A stretch of 51,699 nt of DNA from Tieghemiomyces parasiticus. Lineage: Eukaryota > Kickxellomycota > Dimargaritomycetes > Dimargaritales > Dimargaritaceae. Every line of letters starts with the position of its first letter. The first letter of the stretch is position 1. The stretch covers positions 1 to 51,699 of the forward strand of contig JANBPT010000239.1 in the NCBI GenBank assembly GCA_027575765.1, written 5' to 3'. A program made the position numbers and the translations under genes. This document shows positions 22,854-31,866 of the stretch, piece by piece. Under the pieces are notes generated by a model. That model was not told the origin of the DNA. It saw only the letters and a program-made list of their open reading frames with translations, and did no database searches.

Positions 22854-23261
22854 CTAGGGCGCAATGACGGGGTTCACATCGCCCTCGGTGATACTTGTCC
22901 CGAACGGCCACAGGGCCACGCGGGCCAGTTTCCAGCTCTGCTTAGCGCAGGGCAGCCCAATGATGGTCACGGCAAACACAATCATCATTAGGATATGGAT
23001 AAGGAACAGCTCCCATCCAAACAGGATGAGCCAGATGATGTTGCACACGATGTAGAGGCAGGACCCGCTGGCGAACGTGGCGACGATGTGTTTGCCGAAG
23101 GGCCAGAGGGCGACGCGGGCGAGCTTGAAACACTCCCAGCCGATGGGGATACCACAGATGGTGATAAAGAAGAAGACCCCGGCGAGGGCGTACCAGAGGG
23201 CGTAGACCCAGCCGCCGAGAATCACCCAGATGATATTGCCAAAGACACCGCAGGAGGCCAT
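22854..23261 (-). CDS. YccF-family small membrane protein
   Basis: One exon encodes 135 residues with about four hydrophobic segments. The protein consists of two copies of the YccF (DUF307) unit: NIIWVILGGWVYALWYALAG, ITICGIPIGWECFKLARVAL with the WPFG end, then again NIIWLILFGWELFLIHILMM, VTIIGLPCAKQSWKLARVAL and WPFG. This matches the bacterial YccF family closely, including the NIxWLIxFGW and IALWPxG-type ends. The family function is unknown; in bacteria it is an inner-membrane protein. The ATG at 23261 is followed directly by the first repeat, so there is no leader or targeting extension. There is no intron. The family is best known from bacteria and has a patchy presence in fungi, so an old transfer is possible. 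Confidence 0.88.
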   Translation of the reverse strand: MASCGVFGNIIWVILGGWVYALWYALAGVFFFITICGIPIGWECFKLARVALWPFGKHIVATFASGSCLYIVCNIIWLILFGWELFLIHILMMIVFAVTIIGLPCAKQSWKLARVALWPFGTSITEGDVNPVIAP

Positions 23262-23855
23262 GGCGGTAATAGAACGGGTGGAGGTGCGTTGGAGAGGGAG
23301 GGAGGGAACAGTAGATGGTAGGCGAGGAATGGCCGGGCTGATCAGAACAGTTCAGCTGCATGGGAGGTCAAGAGGCAACAGGGAGAAGGTGCGGAAGGGA
23401 AGCCGCCAAGGGTCCTTATTTCTAGCCTGCCGAGCGACTGCGGGCCAGAACCTTTGGGGTCGGGCGAGGCAGGGGAGGGGCTTGAATCCAGGCGGGCACC
23501 TAAGACCAGCGACGTCACGGTTCTGCGCTCGGTCTTAGATCCGAGTTCCCGGGTGGAAGTACATCTCCCTAGCCTTTCGGAGCCCCTGAGCCCCACAATT
23601 CAGCCAGGCAAGAGAGTGAGAGAGAGAGAAGGGGGGTTTGGTTTCACACTACTCTCTTGGCCAGGCATGGCTGACACCACCAGCCGACCGGAATTGACCG
23701 CACTGGGGTGCGAGAATGGTGACGTGTTAGATCGCGGGCAGAATGGGCCACAGACTTGGCCACCCGAATACTAAGATTCGTTTATTACAAAGTACAGAGG
23801 TACGTACACGCATATAGATATATAGATATCTTAGATTCCAAGCGGATTCGTCGTT
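23262..23855. other. Intergenic stretch with short TA/GATA run
   Basis: No gene is seen. An AT-rich run of ATATAGATAT units lies at 23811-23830. The remainder is mixed sequence between the YccF promoter and the 3' end of the next minus-strand gene. Confidence 0.4.
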
Positions 23856-24712
23856 CTAGTCCTTCTTACCGAGGACCGTGGTCTGCGAGGTATCGATCCT
23901 GGAGGACATGGTATATTCACGATGGTAGCATGAGAGGGTAAATTGCAAAGTTAAAACGCGCCAGAAAACTATATATACATACTACATCACGCGCACGGCC
24001 TAGAATTCGCGCCCACAAAGGCAAGACACTTACCTGATATCAATGCCGAGATCGTACTTGGATGCCGGTGGATGGACGGCGTACCGCTGGTGGTGGTAAT
24101 TGGCCACCGAGCCGATCACAGAGGGGGCACCGTTCCCGGGCCCTCCACCGCCGTACGTGGAAGTGCCTCGGAACGTCGACGTAGGTGAGCCCATGACCGA
24201 CGGCGAGGTCGGGCGTAACGAGGTCGGCGAGTTGGTGGCGGATGTGACACGGGAGGCCTCAAACTGGGGCGGTATATACATGTGCATGTGGATGATTGCG
24301 TAAGTCACAGGGTGGGCGGTTAGGAAACACTCCTTAGGTGGCACGACCAAAGAGCAGGGGCAGTACATCGCGAAGCGCGGCCATAACCAAAATCTGGGTC
24401 CCAAGGGTACGGGAAGCATTCCGCCGCATACCACTCCCGCCGACTCACCTTTGACTCGTTCCCAGCTCCGAACCGCTTGAGAGTAAACTTGGCCGACGGC
24501 TGGTTCCGCGCCAGTCGGTCGGTGTCCTTGACAATGGCCTTGTAGGGCTTGGTAGCCAGCGGGAAACTTTGGCCACTGCTGCTACTCTGCGGATGCACCT
24601 TGATAGGCTGCAGAAAGTAAGGGTTTGGCGCAGAGTAGCCCTTGGAGTCTGTGCAGCGGTAGGCGTCGTAGAGCGTGGTTTCGACAGCAGGCTGCGGTCC
24701 GGAGGCATTCAT
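23856..24712 (-). CDS. Unrecognised 178-residue protein, three exons
   Basis: Exons are 24712-24449, 24263-24034 and 23898-23856. Donors are AAG|GTGAGT and AG|GTAAGT; acceptors are CCCCAG|TTT and CTCCAG|G; all phases agree and the last exon adds only 14 codons (ending TVLGKKD) before TAG. I do not recognise the product. It is a polar, probably soluble protein: the N-terminal third has Tyr/Pro-rich patches (YSAPNPYFLQPIKVHPQ), the middle has a basic stretch (AKFTLKRFGAGNESK), and the second exon is Ser/Thr/Gly/Pro-rich with a GGGGPGNG run and then KYDLGIDIR. There are no membrane segments or signal peptide. The gene is divergent from NOP15 and shares its promoter region. The in-frame terminal microexon is the part most open to doubt. 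Confidence 0.65.
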
Positions 24713-25311
24713 CGTGAAAAAGATGGTATACGAGTGAGGTGCAAGGATGAAAAGGTATACTTTAAAGGGTGGAAAGGGATGCTGTTCGCCAATGGGGTCG
24801 ATACGGCCAAAACAGGCCCGGAGTTGGTAAGTTAGTGTTTGCGTTATACCAATGAGCTCGAGCTGCCGCCATTAGAGGGGAGGGTGGAGTGGATTGTCGT
24901 GAAGGGAAGGGGGTGGAGGTTTGCTGTGGGTCCAGCTAGCTAGACCAGGTGGCATCGCCGAAACAGCCATAACAGGGTCAAGAGTCCAGTTTCTACCGAT
25001 AAGTCACGTGACTTGTACATTCGGGAACTAAGGCAGGTGCTGGGGACTAGCCGTATGGGCATGAAGAAAGAAAAAAAAAAAGAAAAAAGTGCCGAATAAT
25101 GGATTTAATGGAGACCGTAAGAGGCGTCGCTGAGGATTGAGGCCACCTTTTGGACAATAGTAGTTAAAGAAGCAGAGGTTGGTCTCTCTGGACTATCCCC
25201 ACCAACCCTTTCGAATCGCTCACTGCCCCCGAAGCGTCCAGCGTCTACTTATTTTGCCTCATTCCCTGACTTCGATTGTCGCACCTGCCCCGAATTTAAC
25301 CGCCATACACA
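24713..25311. promoter_or_regulatory. Shared divergent promoter with E-box palindrome and poly(A) tract
   Basis: This 599-nt region separates the divergent start codons of the orphan gene (minus) and NOP15 (plus). A perfect 14-bp palindrome AAGTCACGTGACTT lies at 25001-25014, about 290-310 nt from either ATG; its TCACGTGA core is the consensus for Cbf1-type bHLH factors. A nearly pure A tract with single G interruptions lies at 25064-25088, a typical nucleosome-poor element. The factor is inferred from the motif alone. Confidence 0.6.
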
Positions 25312-26979
25312 ATGCCCCCGGCCAAGCGTAAGGCTTCCAAGGCGGGTAAGTAGAAGACCGGAACCATCAGTCAACCTATCGGCAAGTGCGAGTCTTCGAC
25401 AGAAGGATACATGCCAATGAACGCCTTCTACAGACTATAGGCAAGCAGGGGATTCCCGGCCGACGGATCGGCGCCGTGAGTCTCTCGACTTCCCCCGCCG
25501 CCTTGACACCTTGGCCCAAAACTTAAAAGGCTAACCTACTATTGAAAGAAATAACGTAAAATCCAAATAACTGTCCCTTACATCTTATCCACAGCCACCA
25601 GTGAGTTGGGCATTAGCGCTCCGGCGGCCAAGACGGCCAAGCTGAGCAAGCTCATCAAGAAGGTCAAGGCTAGTCAATCGAAGGTTACTATCAGCGAGCC
25701 GCAAGTGGAAGCCGAGATTACCACCACGACGACCGAGACGCAGGTGACGACGGCGGTCGCCGCTCCTGCCGGAAAAAAGGGCAAGCGCAAACGTAAGCAC
25801 AAGCAGCCGGCCGAGCCCACTGAGGAGGAGCTTAAAGTCCAGGCGGCACAGGCGGCCATCCTGCAGCAGTTTAAAGAGGAGGCCTCGTCCAGCGACTCAT
25901 CGGATGAGGAGGGCAAGGATCAATTCGCCAGCCAGGCCCCCGTGATATCCTTTGAGGATGACTCTGAGGCCGAATTTGACGCCCAGGTCGCCGAGGTGGA
26001 GGCAGAAGCCGGGGCCGAGGTGGACTCCGACACGGAGGCGATGGCTACCCCCGATGACGATGGTGATGATGAGGACCAGGACCAAGCCACCGAGGACTCG
26101 ACAGCGGCGCAAAATAAGCTAGATTCCCGGCTTGGTGACTACGTCGACATTGTGGAAGACTTTGACTTGGACGAGGCCCTCAAGAAGCTCCCAGCGCCTC
26201 CCCTTAGCAAGGCCGCCGCGGCCCGTAAGGCGGCAAGGGCCGATCGCCCAACCTACCGCCTCCGCCGGCTCCTCGGCGGTGGCGAGGCGGGCCGCCCGTA
26301 CTTCTCTGATGAAGGGGCCATCCTGCACGTCAAGCACCTCCCGCGTAAATTCCAGGAGCCCGAACTCCGCAAATACTTTTCGCAGTTTGGTCACCTAGGT
26401 CGCGTCCGGCTGGCCCGTCATCCCCTCACGGCGGCGTCCCGTCATTTCGGCTACGTCGAGTTTTATAGTCCCGAGGCGGCCCGGATCGCCGCCGAGACGA
26501 TGAATGGCTACATCATGGATCAGTTTCATACGCTCGCGTGCGATCTCATGGCTCCCGAGACGGTACACCCACGCACGATGATTACGAATTACCGGCTTGC
26601 CCGGACGAACGAAAGGGCCCACGAACTGAAGAATAAGTTGGGAGCCAACTACCAGGTAAGTAGGCTTTTCATACGTATCATTTCTTTTTCCAGTTGCTGG
26701 GGCACACAGGAGAGAGGGGGGGTGGAAGAGCATCGGCTGGGGCTGTGGTACTAATCGGACGGTTATTGGTCGTTTTCGTCACGTACAATCGTCACAACGT
26801 CCCCCCCCTGGTATCCTAAACCCCCCTTCTATCATTAGCAAATTTACTTACACTATTGTCCTTTACACTTTTCTCCTTCGCCTTCCACCTTCTCCCTCTA
26901 CACTTTCTCCGTTCCACAGTCCGCGCTAAACAAGGTTAGGAACAGCAAGCGGGCACGCAAGGCCAAACAGGCGCAGTAA
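25312..26979 (+). CDS. NOP15: Nop15/NIFK-type nucleolar RNA-binding protein
   Basis: Exons are 25312-25345, 25595-26655 and 26920-26979 (384 residues). Nop15 binds pre-rRNA near the ITS2 foot and is needed for 60S subunit maturation. A basic leader (MPPAKRKASK) is followed by a long Lys-rich then acidic low-complexity half (residues about 30-180), as in many nucleolar proteins. One RRM spans about residues 230-310: RNP2 is ILHVKHL, RNP1 is SRHFGYVEF, and the preceding ELRKYFSQFGHLGRVRLAR is characteristic of the Nop15/NIFK group. The basic C-terminal tail RNSKRARKAKQ comes from the third exon. The donors are GTAAGT. A possible 35-nt exon at about 25,440-25,475 (reading KQGIPGRRIGA) would break the frame, so a single first intron is preferred. 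Confidence 0.88.
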
Positions 26980-28284
26980 AATATGTGGCTCGGGTAGTTA
27001 ATTGATCTTCGGTTTACCATGTCCAACGTCCAAGCAGGCTGGAAAAGCCCCGAATAGCGCTGTCCTAGTCTACGTAGTTCCCCGGCCAACTAGCTTATTC
27101 GCTTGACTCTGCTGCTGCTTTTTTTTTTGCCCGAGAGGTTGCCTACTAGTTTTAACTTCGTTTCGCCCCGCATTTATAAACCAAACCGAGTGGCTTGGCG
27201 ATGTTTTTAGGAATAATGTAAGGTAGTGGTCGCTCGACCGACGTTTTTATCTCAGGTAACACGGTACATGTGTGGTGTAAGCCTATGCTGTCAGTGGGTG
27301 TGCGTTGGATTGTCGCCGAACGAAACACGTAGGGAGTACTTGCCGCATCGTATGAAAACTAGTGATGACAATCGCCCCTTAAAGTTGGTACAAGTTTCTC
27401 AACAGATCTTTAAACACATAAGTAGGGGCTTCGGTCCCTATCCCCGTAAATAGAGTAAGGCTGAGCTGGGTCCCGAAATGGCTCTGGAGTATTTTAACCT
27501 AGCGTTGGACAACGATGTTTAAATCTTAATTTACATACCTGCTCCCCTTCCTTCCCATGGCCAACTCGGGATCATGGTAGTCAATGGGGGGGGGGAGTTG
27601 GATAGCTTGCTGGCGCATCGCCATACTTGAGAATGGCGGCTATGGAAAATTCGGTGCCTACGTTAGGAGTCAGGTAACTATTCATTAAGCCTTGCGCTAG
27701 CTCCCCACCGCAAGGCGCAACCATCCGTGACGTTTATTCGCTTGGGTCTAGTTAGCGGAACTATTTGGGACACAGGAGACGAGGAGGCAGGTACCACTAT
27801 CAGTAATCGGACGCACCGGCTGACGACGGAACACTTGAAGTCGAGGTAGCTTGTGTATTAATCGCTACGGCTTACGATCCTACTAGAGTCACCGCAGATC
27901 ATACGGCAGCCTAACTGGAGTAAGGCAGCGCCGAGAAGGCCATGTATTCCGAGAGCCTAGTGGCGCCGCAGGATAAAGTCAAATTCAATCAGAGGGTCAA
28001 ACTGTATCTGTAAGGCACATTGGCTCGCCAATGGTATAAAAACTCTGAAGGGAACCGACTCTGGTGGGCCAGGGCACATTTACATAGGTGAAGCCAACTC
28101 GTCTGTTATCTTAAAGCTGGACGTCTCAGATCACAGTGTCTCAGATAAAATCCCAGAAATAATGATGCCGAGTCGATTGATATAAACCATTCCAGGATTG
28201 AACCGTTTTTGACTTCACACATTGCTATTTTTTAACTATCTATCATGTCTACTTTTCAAACCCCGCCTCCGCCTCACCCAAGTT
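26980..28284. other. Gene-empty stretch before the mariner relic
   Basis: Nothing is supported here. Composition is close to even. Poly-T (about 27,119-27,128) and poly-G (27,587-27,596) runs occur. I searched by eye for an inverted repeat matching the downstream flank of the transposase relic and found none. Confidence 0.4.
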
Positions 28285-29347
28285 AACCAGGCAATGTATA
28301 GGGTCCTGATGTATAATTATTATCGGGAGAGCCGTAAGGCAGATGCTGTTCTGAATGTTTTGAATTCCAAGCTGGGCCCGGCTGCCCCTAGCCATTCCGC
28401 CATCTACAGGTGGCTGGCTCATTATCGCATGAGCCGACACTTCATTGCAGACGACCCTGGTCCTGACCGCTCATCAGACAACCTTAGTGCATAATATGGG
28501 GACGTGATCCTGAGACGGCTAAAGGAAAACCCTTGATTTACCGCTGAGAAGTTGGCCTGGACCTGCCATACTTCCCCTAATAGTATGTACAATGTCCTGC
28601 GCAGGGACCTGGGGTTGCACAGCTATTTCAATCGCTGGATCCTCCACAACCTCACCGACGACCAGAGCCACAAGCGGGTGCGTTTTGCCCACCGAGTTTC
28701 TGGGGAAATTTGATGGAGCCAGTGACTACCTGTTGGACTCCATCGTTATAGGTGAGGAGATTTGGGTGTACCTTTACGATCCTCCCTGATGGCTCTAATC
28801 GCCGGAGGTGGTGTCCTAAAGGTGGCCCTGTCCCAACTGAGACCCACCAAGGCCATACCACACCTAAGGTGATGCTGACCATTCTTTTTTCACCAGGCGT
28901 GGCCTATTACATCTGAGTTCCAAGCCCCCTAGTGCCAAGGTCTCCGCCGAACTTTATGTAGAGTACAGGCTGAAGCCCGTGGTCCAGGCTTGAGTGGAGG
29001 CACATGAAAGTCTGGACCGTCACCCCCTGCGGCTTCACCATGATAATGCACCACCGCATTGTGCTGCAGCTACCCAGACCTACATTTCCGACTCTAAACT
29101 CAAACTTCTGCCAGCCTCTCCCTACAGTCCTAATCTGGCCCCCTGCGACTTCTGACTGTTCAGGAATACCAAACAGCGACTGAGGGGCAAGAAGTTCAGC
29201 ACAGTGGAGGCGGCTGTGGACGCCTGGCAATTGCAGCTAGCCAGTCTCCACCCAAATGGCTATAGAGCCTGCTATGCTAGCTAGATAGAAAGGGCTCGCC
29301 AAGCGATACAGAATGGTGGTAATTATTATAAACACCATTTGGCTTAA
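28285..29347 (+). pseudogene. Decayed Tc1/mariner transposase
   Basis: The stretch reads as a mariner-type transposase in pieces. From the ATG at 28294 the frame gives helix-turn-helix-like sequence (LNSKLGPAAPSHSAIYRWLA), meets stops near 28,491 and 28,534, then continues (FTAEKLAWTCHTSPNSMYNV and FNRWILHNLTDDQSHKRVRF). After further stops and frame changes come EEIWVYLYDP, the HHDNAPPHCAA motif, SPYSPNLAPCDF and a tail with LRGKKFSTVEAAVDAW ending at a TAA at 29345-29347. HDNxxPH and SPxLAPCD are the second and third catalytic-Asp motifs of the family; the first motif reads EE where a D is expected. Multiple stops show that it is inactive. No terminal inverted repeats or TA duplication could be identified. 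Confidence 0.85.
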
Positions 29348-29906
29348 ATTCTCACGAAAATATTGTGGCACCTTTACTACTTCTGGGGGATTCCACTCTT
29401 CGTGAGACAATGGAAAAAGAGTGCATATTGGGAGCCCCACTATTCAAAGGGTTTAGGTGCGACTGTCAATTCTGTCGTCCGTGTTGTGTGCAAACTAGTT
29501 TGCCGCTCGCTACACTCGCCCCCGCCCCAGGATACACGCGAGGGGCACCGCTAGTCTAGGCCCCGTACCCTGCCCTCACTTTGCCGCTTGCGTCATGGTG
29601 AAGTCCTCTTTGTCATTGCGCTGCCCAGCCTAGTTCGGCATTCCCAACCCTGAGGAGAACGCCTTGCTCCTTGCCGACCGCACCGCATCTCCCTTCTCAC
29701 TGGGTTTCACACCCTTATTTTAACCGTAGACTCTCCTCTTACGCTACAATTCCTCGGCAGTCCACCTACGCGCCACCCCAGCAGCCGTGCGATGTTCCAA
29801 TCTTTCTTCTAACCACGCACATCACACGAAAGTTAGTACAATTCTCACTCTACCCGCTCACCCGCCCGGCCACAGCGCTCAGCGCACGTCCAACCTCTAC
29901 GTTGGG
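29348..29906. promoter_or_regulatory. Upstream region of VAM7
   Basis: This 559-nt stretch holds no supported gene. From about 29,560 to 29,900 the plus strand is pyrimidine-rich and probably forms the VAM7 promoter and leader. The VAM7 frame is open upstream to 29787 but through a non-ATG start and with unlikely content. Confidence 0.4.
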
Positions 29907-31340
29907 ATGGAACACGTCAAGCGTATCCAGGTTACCCGCTTTCGCCGGGTAACGGTCCCGGACGACCACATTCAGTATCAGGTAACGGTCCAAGCGGCCG
30001 TCCGCAGCTGGACGGTCTGGCGGCGCTACAGCGACTTTGAAGCCCTCCACCGGGCTCTCATAGCCCAATGCCCAAACCTTCCGAGCCCACCGGTCTCGCT
30101 CCCGCCCAAGTCCTGGCCTGCCGTACGCTGGGACCTGGGTCTGACCAGTCTACCCACGAAGGTGTGGAGCGGCATCGTCAACCCATCCGCCGCCCCCCGT
30201 GGTGACGACGATAAAGGCGACAGTGCCCCTATTTCTGACGACTTGCGAGAGAAGCTCGAAACCCGGCGCCAAGGTCTGGAACGCTACCTCCAGGCCATTC
30301 TCGAGGCGGATGACCACCCAGGTTGGCGGGAGAGTGGACCCTGGGGCCGGTTCCTGGAAATTCCGGACCTCCGTCCGGTTGGCAGTCGGCAACGACGACC
30401 GGGTAACCAAGGATCCCCGGATTCGTCAACGACGCGTCGCGTCATCGGTTACGCGGGTGACGACGGACCGCTGAACGCCTCCCAGTGGACCGACGAGTAC
30501 CGGTCACTCGCGGCGCTTAACCGCGAGATTCGGCATCTGCTCGTTAAGCGCGACGAGGGGGCCGCCCGTAACGAAGTGTCCGTCGTGCACCAGTGTACCC
30601 TCCGCGCTAAACAGCTCCTGGCCGAGGCTGGCGTCCGTGGCAGTCATCTCGAACGGTCTCTCGAGGCCCAAGGCGGAAGTGAGCCTACGGCGGCCTCGAG
30701 CACTCCTAGTAATACCCTTCCAGCGGGTGAGTACCGGCGCCGCCAGGACGCCCTGACCACCTGGCGCGAGGAAGTCAACCAGCTTAACCGTCGAATCACC
30801 AGCCACGCCACAGGGTCTTCGGAATCGCCATGGGGACGATCGGAAGGCGGTGCGGGGGCGTACGAGCGTCGCTCCGGTCGGTACGGTTCCCCCTCCCCTG
30901 CCTCCTCAACCGCCGAGGCAAGAGCAGCGACCAAGGACACCCGGTCGCTCGCCGAGGAATCCACTTTAAACCCCGCGCGCCGTCGCGACGACTTACTCCG
31001 CGGTGCCGCCGGGTCTAGCGCCCGGTCCCACCGCGTTTTCGGCAACACCGCCAACTCCCGACCGGCCGGCGTCACCAACCCCACCGTACCCGTGGAAACC
31101 GAGGAAACCAAGAGTCGCGGCAACGCCGAGCTGCTGCTGCTCCAAAAGGACCGCATGAAGGCTCAGGACGATCAGGTCCAGCTATTCAGCCGCATCCTGC
31201 GCCGCCAGGCGGAAGTGGGGGTGGCGATCGGCCAGGAACTCGATATCCATAACCAGTTGCTCGGCGAGTTTAGTGAGGACCTAGACAGGACGGGTAACAA
31301 ATTGCACAACGCCCGTAAGCAGATGAATCGACTCCAATAA
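29907..31340 (+). CDS. VAM7: Vam7-type PX-domain Qc-SNARE
   Basis: One exon encodes 477 residues, longer than yeast Vam7 (about 316). Vam7 is a soluble SNARE recruited to the vacuole by binding PI3P through its PX domain; it supplies the Qc helix for homotypic vacuole fusion. The PX domain spans about residues 1-165 and has the lipid-binding RRYSDF motif, the PPK loop (SLPPKSWP) and the ETRRQGLERYLQAIL helix, with an unusually long insert between the latter two. A Ser/Arg-rich linker of about 230 residues follows. The C-terminal 65 residues form the SNARE coiled coil (from LLLLQKDRMKAQDDQ to LHNARKQMNRLQ). At the position of the family's central glutamine the sequence reads His448 (ELDIHNQLL, codon CAT at 31248-31250). 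There is no membrane anchor, as expected. The ATG chosen is directly before the PX fold. Confidence 0.9.
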   Translation: MEHVKRIQVTRFRRVTVPDDHIQYQVTVQAAVRSWTVWRRYSDFEALHRALIAQCPNLPSPPVSLPPKSWPAVRWDLGLTSLPTKVWSGIVNPSAAPRGDDDKGDSAPISDDLREKLETRRQGLERYLQAILEADDHPGWRESGPWGRFLEIPDLRPVGSRQRRPGNQGSPDSSTTRRVIGYAGDDGPLNASQWTDEYRSLAALNREIRHLLVKRDEGAARNEVSVVHQCTLRAKQLLAEAGVRGSHLERSLEAQGGSEPTAASSTPSNTLPAGEYRRRQDALTTWREEVNQLNRRITSHATGSSESPWGRSEGGAGAYERRSGRYGSPSPASSTAEARAATKDTRSLAEESTLNPARRRDDLLRGAAGSSARSHRVFGNTANSRPAGVTNPTVPVETEETKSRGNAELLLLQKDRMKAQDDQVQLFSRILRRQAEVGVAIGQELDIHNQLLGEFSEDLDRTGNKLHNARKQMNRLQ

Positions 31341-31866
31341 TCGAAGGTATTTTCCACTCCCCACCCCCCCCGCCTTTTCCTTTCTTTTGTACGTTTTTTA
31401 TTTTTGAAATAATGGGGCAGGGGGAATGTTTGTGGGGTCATGGGTGGTTGGACCTAGCGAGTTGTGGGGTCTGTTGCTCTCATCTGCATCAACTCCACCT
31501 TTTTTTTTTTACTTTGTAATGCTACTCCCTTTATATTTTTTCCGCACTTTTTCTGTACTTTTACCATTCTTTCATTCATCACCGGCTTGCCAAAATTTAC
31601 TCATGACCATGCTTTCTTTAGGCGCAGTCTGAGCCTTCCAATACTCTCTTACTGTCCATTATGAGGTTGTGATTTACTAAACCTTCTCATTATACCACCA
31701 AAGTCTCATCGCGATGTGTATGCCAGCATGGATAACGGCTGTTGTTGTTTTTTAGTGCCGCAATAAGTAGTCTGGATGCCAATCAGAAAGGGTTCAAAAA
31801 GGGAGCAAGCCACAGAGAAAGAGAAAGAAAGAGCGAGTGAGTGGGTGACGGATCGTTGGGTCGCTA
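31341..31866. other. Convergent spacer, VAM7 / ATP10
   Basis: This 526-nt stretch has no gene. It is T-rich on the plus strand from 31,370 to 31,620, as expected for the 3' end of VAM7, and purine-rich at 31,800-31,850 near the ATP10 end. Confidence 0.45.

Noticed and set aside
28100..29500. Terminal inverted repeats and TA duplication of the mariner element
   Set aside because: Flanks on both sides were compared by eye and no matching inverted sequence of useful length was found.
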